Origin: an uncultured Dysgonomonas sp.
GTDB taxonomy: Bacteria; Bacteroidota; Bacteroidia; Bacteroidales; Dysgonomonadaceae
Length of the DNA stretch: 64,000 nt
Assembly (NCBI GenBank): GCA_945273835.1
Contig: CALYPL010000002.1
Span: 62,001-126,000 of the forward strand
Direction: 5' to 3'
The notes below the pieces were generated by a model. The model made no database searches. It had not been told where the DNA came from and was given only the letters and a program-made list of their open reading frames with translations. Positions 8,886 to 16,418 of the stretch are shown piece after piece. How positions within the stretch are numbered: position 1 is the first letter of the stretch; every line of letters begins with the position of its first letter. The position numbers and the translations under genes were made by a program.

Positions 8886-10607
8886 TTAGCGCTTGGATGG
8901 TTCAATATCCTTAACATAAAGTTGAATCGACGTCTTTCCGTTATGCGAATTTTCTTCGAGTGTGTAGCATATATCAAAATTGCTGTTTTTGATGAGGCTG
9001 TAAGCTGCATTTTGTCTGAAAGCAATACCATTCATTGGTAGGGGAGAAGTTCGATCAATCATTTCGAGCTTTAAATGTACGTTACCTTTGCCGACCAATT
9101 TACTTGTTCCGTAGTCTCGCACATAGTGAGTTATAAAGATTGGGTTTTCATTTTCCGGTCCAAATGGTGCCATGCGAGCCAGATCGTCGGTAAATTTTTG
9201 ATTAATTTCACAAAATTCAAGTTCAGCGTCAATGTCAATCTGCGGTTGCATCATTTCGGGAGCGATCATTTTAGCAGATAATTCATCGAAACGCCTTTTG
9301 AATTCGTCCAGATTTTCTTCTTTCATAGATAAACCTGCTGCATAGGTATGGCCTCCGAAGTTTTCAAGAATATCTTTGCATGACTCTATGGCTTGGTATA
9401 CATCAAAACCCATAACGGAACGTGCCGATCCTGTTATCAAACCTTGTGATTTGGTTAAAACAATAGCCGGACGAAGATATTTTTCGGTCAATCTTGACGC
9501 CACAATTCCGATAACTCCTTTATGCCAACTTTCGTCATACACGATGATGCTTTTATGTTTACTGATATCAACATGTTCATCTATAAAAATGTTAGCCTCA
9601 TCGGTTATACGTTTATCCAATTCACGGCGGTTGTCATTATAATGATCAATATTGGCGCTTTTTTCACGTGCATCTTCGATTGAGCTTGATAACAGTAAAT
9701 CTACTGCTTCTTTGCCATTCATCATACGTCCTGAAGCGTTAATCCTCGGACCTATTTTAAAGACAATATCACTGACCTTAATATGTTTATACGTCAGACC
9801 GCACAAATCGATTATGCCTTTTAGTCCCAAACTAGGATTAGAATTAATCTGCTTCAGCCCGTAATATGTGAGAATCCTGTTTTCGCCGGTTATAGGTACA
9901 ATGTCAGAAGCTATACTTACTGCTACAAGGTCCAGTAAGTCTGTAAGTTCCGAAAATGGAAGTTTATTATTCTGAGCAAGAGCCTGTACTAATTTGAAGC
10001 CGACACCGCATCCTGAGAGGTGTTCGTATGGATAGGTAGAATCCTTGCGCTTAGCATCTATAACTGCAACAGCATCAGGTAAAATGTCGTCAGGCATGTG
10101 ATGGTCGCCGATAATAAAGTCTATACCTTTGCTCTTGGCATAGGCTACTTTTTCGATAGCTTTAATTCCGCAATCAAGAGCTATTATGAGTTTAACTCCA
10201 GTCTCTTCAGCATAGTCGATGCCTTGTTCGGAAATACCGTATCCCTCATCATATCTGTCGGGGATGTAGTAATCAAGATTAGAAGTAAATTTGCGTAAAA
10301 ATTTGTAGACAAGTGCAACGGCTGTTGTTCCGTCCACATCATAATCGCCATAGATGAGAATGCGCTCTTTCTGACCTAAAGCACGTTCTATTCGTTGTAT
10401 GGCCTTATCCATATCAGGCATAAGAAAGGGATCATGCAAATCTTTCAGATTAGGATTGAAAAATTTATAGACTTCTTCTTTCGTTGAAATTCCCCTTTGC
10501 ATTAATAGCCGACAAAGGACCGGACTTAATCCTGTCTTCTCTGATAACTTAACTATTTGTTCTTTTAGCTGATATGTGAGAGCTTCGTAGTTCCATTTGT
10601 AAATCAT
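8886..10607 (-). CDS. recJ: Single-stranded-DNA-specific exonuclease RecJ
   Basis: 5'-3' exonuclease acting on single-stranded DNA in recombination and mismatch repair. It is 573 aa, standard length. DHH phosphoesterase motifs are GDYDVDGTTA (87-96), ALDCGIKA, GDHH (167-170) and HLSGCGVGFKL. The DHHA1 domain follows, with GVIGIVASRL and FGGHTYAAGLSM, and a C-terminal OB-like domain ends the protein. The aspartates and histidines that bind the two metal ions are all present. It is first in a two-gene unit with the MBL-fold lipoprotein. A TATCTTTA box at 10719-10726 (minus strand) is a possible but imperfect -7 element. Confidence 0.95.
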   Translation of the reverse strand: MIYKWNYEALTYQLKEQIVKLSEKTGLSPVLCRLLMQRGISTKEEVYKFFNPNLKDLHDPFLMPDMDKAIQRIERALGQKERILIYGDYDVDGTTAVALVYKFLRKFTSNLDYYIPDRYDEGYGISEQGIDYAEETGVKLIIALDCGIKAIEKVAYAKSKGIDFIIGDHHMPDDILPDAVAVIDAKRKDSTYPYEHLSGCGVGFKLVQALAQNNKLPFSELTDLLDLVAVSIASDIVPITGENRILTYYGLKQINSNPSLGLKGIIDLCGLTYKHIKVSDIVFKIGPRINASGRMMNGKEAVDLLLSSSIEDAREKSANIDHYNDNRRELDKRITDEANIFIDEHVDISKHKSIIVYDESWHKGVIGIVASRLTEKYLRPAIVLTKSQGLITGSARSVMGFDVYQAIESCKDILENFGGHTYAAGLSMKEENLDEFKRRFDELSAKMIAPEMMQPQIDIDAELEFCEINQKFTDDLARMAPFGPENENPIFITHYVRDYGTSKLVGKGNVHLKLEMIDRTSPLPMNGIAFRQNAAYSLIKNSNFDICYTLEENSHNGKTSIQLYVKDIEPSKR

Positions 10608-10794
10608 TATATATAGTTTTTCTTTTCTCTATCGAAGAGGCGAGGTTTACGGTTAACCATCAAGCCTTTAGGTAAATAATCTGTTCACATAGGTTTATAT
10701 GCTATTACTTACCAAATGTAAAGATAATATATATAAATGAAAAACTTGTAGAGAGGTGCTATTTTATTCTGAATAATGCGTGTATGACAAGTCT

Positions 10795-11766
10795 TTACTG
10801 AAAGAAATCGTTTTCCGAAAGTTTATAACCACGTAATAAATCGTCCGTTTTCATCGCTTTTTTGCCGGGTAATTGTAGTAAATTGATTGTTATATAACCA
10901 TCAGATGTGTACACATGTATAAAAGATTTATTGTCCGAGCAGATTTTTCCGGGAGTATAAGAATGGTTTTCGATGTTTGCCGATGCTGAATATATTTTAA
11001 CGGAGGTGGTATCTTCACCTTCACGGTGTAGCTCCGACCATGCAACAGGGTAGGGTGATAAGCCTCTAATCAGATCGACTATTTTTTTTGCAGGCATATT
11101 CCAATTGATACGACATGTTTCTTTAAAAATTTTCGGAGCTGCTTTGAGTTGATCAACGTTTTTAATTATATCTGTTTGTGCGACAGCTTCAACTTTGTTT
11201 TCAATGATCAAATCTACTGTTTTAATAACTAATTGCGCACCCACATTCATCAATTTATCATGAATAGTTCCTGCATCGTCTTTATCCATGATAGGAATTT
11301 CTTCTTGTAGGATAATTTTGCCTGTATCAATTTCGTGTGTCAAGAAAAAAGTGGTAACACCAGTTTTTTGTTCACCGTTTATTATGGCCCAATTTATAGG
11401 TGCTGCTCCACGATATTGTGGTAAAAGCGAAGCGTGTAGATTAAAAGTTCCAAGTTGGGGCATATCCCATACTACTTGAGGCAACATTCTGAAAGCGACA
11501 ACAATTTGTACATCTGCATTCAAATTTTTGAGATCAGATAAGAATACATCATCTTTTAGTTTTTCGGGCTGAAGCAAAGGCAGATTATGCTCTAAGGCAT
11601 ATTTCTTTACTGCAGAATATTGTATTTTATGCCCTCTTCCCGCAGGTTTATCAGGCATAGTTATCACTCCCACAACATTATAACCTTTTTCAACAAGCAA
11701 TTTTAGGCTACCAACTGCAAAATCAGGAGTGCCCATGAAAACTATTCGTAAATCTTTCTTACTCAT
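10795..11766 (-). CDS. fmt: Methionyl-tRNA formyltransferase
   Basis: Formylates the initiator Met-tRNA using 10-formyl-tetrahydrofolate. It is 323 aa from the ATG at 11764-11766; an upstream TTG at 11775 is in frame, but the ATG gives the family-typical start MSKKDLRIVFMGTPDFA. Motifs seen are VFMGTPDF, PAGRGHK, and the catalytic core NLHASLLPQYRGAAPINWAI with the Asn, His and downstream Asp (HEIDTGKI). The C-terminal tRNA-binding OB domain is complete. It begins 9 bp after the stop of a small membrane-protein gene and is probably in one transcript with that gene and clc. Confidence 0.96.
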   Translation of the reverse strand: MSKKDLRIVFMGTPDFAVGSLKLLVEKGYNVVGVITMPDKPAGRGHKIQYSAVKKYALEHNLPLLQPEKLKDDVFLSDLKNLNADVQIVVAFRMLPQVVWDMPQLGTFNLHASLLPQYRGAAPINWAIINGEQKTGVTTFFLTHEIDTGKIILQEEIPIMDKDDAGTIHDKLMNVGAQLVIKTVDLIIENKVEAVAQTDIIKNVDQLKAAPKIFKETCRINWNMPAKKIVDLIRGLSPYPVAWSELHREGEDTTSVKIYSASANIENHSYTPGKICSDNKSFIHVYTSDGYITINLLQLPGKKAMKTDDLLRGYKLSENDFFQ

Positions 11767-11775
11767 TAACAACAA

Positions 11776-12000
11776 TTAATATTTTATCTGTTTTTTGTTT
11801 TTTGAAAATAAATCCTTTGGAAAGAATATTCTTGATATAAGCCATATCAGTACAATTGTACAACATATAACTACGAGTGTTAATCCCATTTTTAGTATAA
11901 ATACCCACGAAATTGGATATATATCCCACATTGAAACTAAAGTCAGTATAGCACCAATCAGTACAAATAATCCGGCTAAGCCACCAATAAAAATTTTCAT
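11776..12000 (-). CDS. Small membrane protein with two predicted transmembrane segments
   Basis: 74 aa and not recognised. Hydrophobic stretches at about residues 3-23 and 33-58 make a likely helical hairpin in the inner membrane, followed by a lysine-rich cytoplasmic tail (FFPKDLFSKNKKQIKY). An ATG start at 11998-12000 and tight spacing (9 bp to fmt, 78 bp from clc) argue that it is real. It could be an accessory subunit of the ClC protein or an unrelated small membrane protein; nothing in the sequence decides this. Confidence 0.65.
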   Translation of the reverse strand: MKIFIGGLAGLFVLIGAILTLVSMWDIYPISWVFILKMGLTLVVICCTIVLIWLISRIFFPKDLFSKNKKQIKY

Positions 12001-12078
12001 ACTTTTCTTCAGGTTATATTTTCAATTCTGATTATTAAAGCTCTTGTAAGCTATGAAAGTCAATTTTGCTTCTGATCA

Positions 12079-13878
12079 TCAATCTTCGGAGAAATTTTCT
12101 ACTAATACTTCACGATAAATATTCAAGATACTCGATTTAGATACAAATCCTTTGTAAAACTCATTCTCATCTACGACCGGAAGATTCCAAGCCTTTGTTT
12201 GGTCAAATAAAGCCATGACCTTGTCCATAGACATATTCGTGATAACGGTTGCCGGCGGAGCTGACATAAATCGACTGACTTTGAATCGGTTGTATAATTC
12301 TGGTCTGAATATTATATTACGGATATTGTCAAGCAACACTACTCCCATGAAATGATTCTGAGAATCAACAACTGGAAAAGTGTTGCGCGATGAGGTCGAA
12401 ATAATTTTAACGACATCACCGAGTGACATATCGGGAGTCACAGTTTGAAAATTAGTTTCAAGAATATCTTCTTGATTATTCATCAAAGTAAGAATAGCTC
12501 TGTCCTTTTCATGTGTTACTAATTCACCTTTCTGTGCAAGACGCATAGAATATAAACTGTGTGGTTCAAAAATACGAATTGTTGCAAACGAGCCTCCGCA
12601 AACCACAAGCAGCGGCAAAAATAATTCGTATCCTCCAGTTAATTCGGCAATTAGAAAAGTTCCGGTTAAGGGAGCGTGCATAACGCCTGCTAATACTCCT
12701 GCCATACCCATTAAGGCAAAGTTATCTTGAGGAAGAAAGGGTAGCTCATAAGTCTTGCCTAATATATTGATGACGAATGCAAAAACAAACCCCGAAACGC
12801 AACCCACGAAAAGTGATGGTGCAAAAGTACCGCCTGTACCTCCTCCTCCGTTCGTGGCACTTGTTGCGAAAACTTTCATTAGTAACACAGCACTCAAAAA
12901 TATGACAATACTCCAACTGTGTTCTTTAAACTGATAAAACTCACTCCCTGCAAGCAAAGCCCCATAGTTATGACTTCCGTCAATCAGTGCGTTTATGGTG
13001 TCATATCCTTCTCCGTAAAGCGGAGGCATCAGATAAATCAGAATACTTAAAATGCTCGCACCCAAAATAAACTTTTTCCAGAATGTAAGTTTTTTAAATT
13101 GTTTTTCTGCCCAATACATACCTCGGGTGAAATATAGTGAGACCAAACCACAAAAGATACCTAATAAAATTACATAAGGCAGTCGTTCCATCTCAAACTG
13201 ATTGCCATGAGAAAACTCAAACATCGGTTTTACTCCCGCCGTTATATAAGAGAAAGTGGCTGCAGTTACAGAAGATACGATTAGTGGAAGAACTGTAAAT
13301 AGTGTAAGGTCTATCATAAGTACTTCTATAACGAATACAAGCCCTGCGATAGGAGCTTTGAAAATACCGGATATGGCTCCTGCCGCACCGCAACCGATCA
13401 AAAGCATCAAATACCTTTGTTCGACCTTAAAGAAACGTCCCAAATTTGAACCTATAGCTGAACCTGTAAGTACAATGGGGGCTTCTGCTCCTACGGAGCC
13501 TCCGAATCCGATGGTAATTGAACTTGCTACAATTGATGACCAGATGTTGTGTAATTTAATGAAACTTTTACGTTGTGATATGGCGTAAAGTACTTTAGTT
13601 ATACCATGGCTTATATCATCTTTTACAACATATTTCACAAACAATCCTGCTATAAGTATACCTATTGACGGATAGATTAAATACAGATAACTTTTATTGT
13701 CAATAATGATGTTTGCAGTAAGTAAATGTTGGATGAAGTGAATTAAAGATTTTAAAATCAAAGCTGCCAAAGCTGTAAATATACCTATGAGAAAACTCAG
13801 GTACAACAGTAAGTGCGATTGGCTCACATTATTGGTTTTCCAAACTAAAAAACGCTGATATAAATTCTTAAAACTCAT
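12079..13878 (-). CDS. ClC-family chloride channel or H+/Cl- antiporter with C-terminal CBS pair
   Basis: 599 aa. An integral membrane ClC domain of about 430 residues is followed by two CBS domains (about 470-590). The selectivity-filter regions are recognisable: GGSVGAEAP at about 126-134, a variant of GxEGP that keeps the gating glutamate (Glu132), and GGTFAPSLFVG for the GxFxP segment. CBS pairs usually bind adenine nucleotides and gate transport; here that is by family knowledge. Whether it is a channel or an exchanger cannot be settled, since the internal proton glutamate was not aligned. A promoter sits 20 bp upstream, right behind the preceding gene's terminator. Confidence 0.92.
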   Translation of the reverse strand: MSFKNLYQRFLVWKTNNVSQSHLLLYLSFLIGIFTALAALILKSLIHFIQHLLTANIIIDNKSYLYLIYPSIGILIAGLFVKYVVKDDISHGITKVLYAISQRKSFIKLHNIWSSIVASSITIGFGGSVGAEAPIVLTGSAIGSNLGRFFKVEQRYLMLLIGCGAAGAISGIFKAPIAGLVFVIEVLMIDLTLFTVLPLIVSSVTAATFSYITAGVKPMFEFSHGNQFEMERLPYVILLGIFCGLVSLYFTRGMYWAEKQFKKLTFWKKFILGASILSILIYLMPPLYGEGYDTINALIDGSHNYGALLAGSEFYQFKEHSWSIVIFLSAVLLMKVFATSATNGGGGTGGTFAPSLFVGCVSGFVFAFVINILGKTYELPFLPQDNFALMGMAGVLAGVMHAPLTGTFLIAELTGGYELFLPLLVVCGGSFATIRIFEPHSLYSMRLAQKGELVTHEKDRAILTLMNNQEDILETNFQTVTPDMSLGDVVKIISTSSRNTFPVVDSQNHFMGVVLLDNIRNIIFRPELYNRFKVSRFMSAPPATVITNMSMDKVMALFDQTKAWNLPVVDENEFYKGFVSKSSILNIYREVLVENFSED

Positions 13879-13898
13879 TTCACTATTAATTAGAATAT

Positions 13899-13906
13899 CA
13901 AATGTA
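13899..13906 (-). promoter_or_regulatory. -7 promoter element of clc
   Basis: Minus-strand TACATTTG, an exact TAnnTTTG match, 20 bp before the clc ATG. It lies only 6 bp beyond the terminator stem of the upstream gene, so one transcript stops where the next begins. A TTTG (13922-13925) lies upstream at 15 bp spacing, shorter than usual. Confidence 0.6.
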
Positions 13907-13912
13907 TAAAAA

Positions 13913-13946
13913 ATGAGCCGACAAATAAAATAATTTGCCGGCTCAT
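13913..13946 (-). terminator. Intrinsic terminator of the OmpA-like lipoprotein gene
   Basis: A 14-bp stem with one mismatch: the ATGAGCCG arm begins at 13913 and CGGCTCAT ends at 13946, around an AT loop. On the minus strand it is followed by a TTTTTT run. It sits 14 bp after the stop codon. Confidence 0.85.
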
Positions 13947-13959
13947 AATATTATCTTGA

Positions 13960-16209
13960 TTACTTTAAGTTATATTTCTCTATTATTTCAATCATATTAT
14001 CATCTAACTTAACTTTATCAATTATCTCTGGATCTAACCTCAAAGCTCTTGATATGTGTTTTATCATAACATTTTCCTTCCCGACCGAGTAACATATAAT
14101 TGCAAGCAATAACTCAGATTCCGAAGTTGGATTCAAGTCTGATAACAGGCTATAGGCTTTACCGTATTGTTCGAGACAAGCATAGCATAAAGCGGTATTG
14201 AAATCGTTGTATGCACTTAATATAGTTAGAGCTTTTTCGTATTGTCTTGTTTTTAAAAGATGAAGTCCTTCTTCATAATTATTTTTTACTTGTTGTTCAA
14301 CTTTATCCTCAACGAATCCTTTGCGGTGTATATAGAATTCGGCGTCTGTCTTACGTAATAAGGGATAAAGGTATTCATGCATAATATTGTAGTCAGAAGG
14401 ATATTGCTTTTTAATCTCTTTTTCTGTAAAATCCGGATCAGTAGTAGTGGTCATCATTTGTATGATTTCACGCTTGTTGACCAAATCTTTACGTTTATCC
14501 ACTAATTTTAATAAAGTGTTCCAATCTTCACCAATAAATTTCGAAATACATTTGTTGTCAACATTGGCATTGTTAGGCAATGTCATTTTAAGATACTCTT
14601 TGATTGATTTTGCACGCCAACGTGATATTTTTGCATTGCCTTCATAAGAACCGTCAAGTGAACTTGAAGTAATCAATACTACACTGTCCAAATCAAAAAC
14701 ATTGTCATTATTTAATGATCTGTACATATCTGTAATTTTAGCGATTTCCCTTTTATTGTTACCGTATTTAGGATTAACCGTCCAACTGTTTGTTTCGTAA
14801 TCAATGTAGGCGGTAACTTTTCTAACTTCATTTCGTTTTGTCACAATTTGTTGATATTTCAAAGTAGAATCGGCTAAATGGGATAGAGACAGTATATTAT
14901 AGGCAAGGGTATCGGTTTGCGGAAATGAGAAAGTACTCAAATCAACCGCATTTACTTTGCCTTTGACGTTAATTTCTAAATATTTGTCATCTATGCCAAC
15001 AGGAATAGCTCCTATATAGCGATACGTAAAATCTTTTGTTGGATCAACAATACTATCTATCAAAACATCTTCACGAAACGGAAATACGACAATTTCTTTA
15101 AATTTCTCATCTTTCCTTTTCTTCTTTATTTCATTTTCTGCAATTTCATCAAAGCGATATCTGTTTTTAGCAATTTGGACAGAATCAATCTCTGTGATGG
15201 CTTTGTTGCTCAAATCATCAAGCGAACGTTTAGCTTCATGAATTTCTTTGAATTGTTTAGGTATTTTCTCCAATGATTGTTCGCGTTTATTAAAATATCC
15301 GGGGAGCTTGGCTATCTCTTTATGATATTGTTGCATATGGCGATTAAAGATCCCTGTTGTATCTTTTCCTGCTGCTATATCCATCGCAGCTTGATTTATG
15401 GAATTGCGCGTGTATTCCTGAAGGAGACTTTTTTCTTTTCCTATCTTTTCGGCAGCCAACTTCATCTTTTCTTGCTCATTGTTGCTTTTCCAACTCTCAT
15501 ATTCCATCTGTAACTTCCAGTCCTTATTATATATCTGCCAATATGCGTTCTGTCTGTCTCGCATATCTTTCATGATACCCATATGGTCTATGAAAAGACT
15601 GTCATATTGGGACTTGTCTACAATTGACAACAGAAAATCATCATATGCCTTATAGTCATCTAATTGTTTATTATGGAATTCAGCCCCTTTAATGACAATG
15701 TCTTTCAACATCAGGGTTGAATCTTTATATCTTACTTCTGGAGTAAGCGTTATGCACCAAAAATCAGATAGATATTCTTTTGGAATATTTATTATGAAAT
15801 CAGCTGGAATTTTCCCCCTTCGTTCCGAAACTGTTTGGTTAAAATGTGTAATAGGGGTTTTTACTGTATATTGAATATTAACAGTGTCTCTTCCATCACG
15901 ACTTATCACAAGAGTATCAAGTGTACGGGTTTTAACGAGCTCATCTTTTGATGATATTCCTGTCGAATATTCAATATTCATACGTTTGTTGATCATGAAT
16001 AATTCGCTTGTTAAAGGTGTTTTAGGAGACTTGTAATTGACTCTTATGGGACGCATGGCTTCTGCTTCAGCAATCTGATTTTCTTTAATATAGCGAACAG
16101 AATGCGTGCCGCAAGAATAAAGTATTGACAAACTAATAATAAAGGATAATAAACTAATTAACGGTAATTTTTTAAACATAAAGTCGTGTTTACCTGAATG
16201 ATACTTCAT
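13960..16209 (-). CDS. Large lipoprotein with OmpA-like and C-terminal TPR-like regions
   Basis: 749 aa. A signal peptide ends at a lipobox ILYSC (Cys33 in this reading); translation may instead start at Met11 (16177-16179), which gives a more usual 22-residue signal. A charged, probably coiled-coil stretch spans about 210-370. Around 500-640 lie the segments SSLDGSYEGNAKISRWRA and IGEDWNTLLKLV, matching the OmpA-like domain found in Bacteroidales proteins of the form SPEGxxxxNxxLSxxRA...GEDWxGL. The last 90 residues are helical and TPR-like (KTRQYEKALTIL). Likely outer-membrane or periplasmic and possibly peptidoglycan-associated; function unknown. Own terminator; separate from secDF. Confidence 0.75.
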   Translation of the reverse strand: MKYHSGKHDFMFKKLPLISLLSFIISLSILYSCGTHSVRYIKENQIAEAEAMRPIRVNYKSPKTPLTSELFMINKRMNIEYSTGISSKDELVKTRTLDTLVISRDGRDTVNIQYTVKTPITHFNQTVSERRGKIPADFIINIPKEYLSDFWCITLTPEVRYKDSTLMLKDIVIKGAEFHNKQLDDYKAYDDFLLSIVDKSQYDSLFIDHMGIMKDMRDRQNAYWQIYNKDWKLQMEYESWKSNNEQEKMKLAAEKIGKEKSLLQEYTRNSINQAAMDIAAGKDTTGIFNRHMQQYHKEIAKLPGYFNKREQSLEKIPKQFKEIHEAKRSLDDLSNKAITEIDSVQIAKNRYRFDEIAENEIKKKRKDEKFKEIVVFPFREDVLIDSIVDPTKDFTYRYIGAIPVGIDDKYLEINVKGKVNAVDLSTFSFPQTDTLAYNILSLSHLADSTLKYQQIVTKRNEVRKVTAYIDYETNSWTVNPKYGNNKREIAKITDMYRSLNNDNVFDLDSVVLITSSSLDGSYEGNAKISRWRAKSIKEYLKMTLPNNANVDNKCISKFIGEDWNTLLKLVDKRKDLVNKREIIQMMTTTTDPDFTEKEIKKQYPSDYNIMHEYLYPLLRKTDAEFYIHRKGFVEDKVEQQVKNNYEEGLHLLKTRQYEKALTILSAYNDFNTALCYACLEQYGKAYSLLSDLNPTSESELLLAIICYSVGKENVMIKHISRALRLDPEIIDKVKLDDNMIEIIEKYNLK

Positions 16210-16367
16210 ATAACTCTGAAAATTTCAAATAATTACATTAAAGTGTAAATGTACAAAAAATATAGAATGATTTGTTTCATAAAATTAAAATATTTTTAGA
16301 TTTATAATGTTATAATCTAAACTTTAAATTTTTTGATTGTGATTTCTAAAGATTATTTTATAAAAAA

Positions 16368-16390
16368 GGCTGTGTTTTCAAAACACAGCC
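16368..16390 (-). terminator. Intrinsic terminator of secDF
   Basis: GGCTGTGTTTT and AAAACACAGCC form a perfect 11-bp stem around a single base (the loop will open the inner A-T pairs). On the minus strand TTTTTT follows. It begins 29 bp past the secDF stop. Confidence 0.88.
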
Positions 16391-16418
16391 TTTAAAATTA
16401 AGATTTATATTTTTCCGA

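Noticed and set aside
11767..11775. TTG start giving fmt three extra residues
   Set aside because: The ATG at 11766 gives the family-typical start; the extra residues add nothing.
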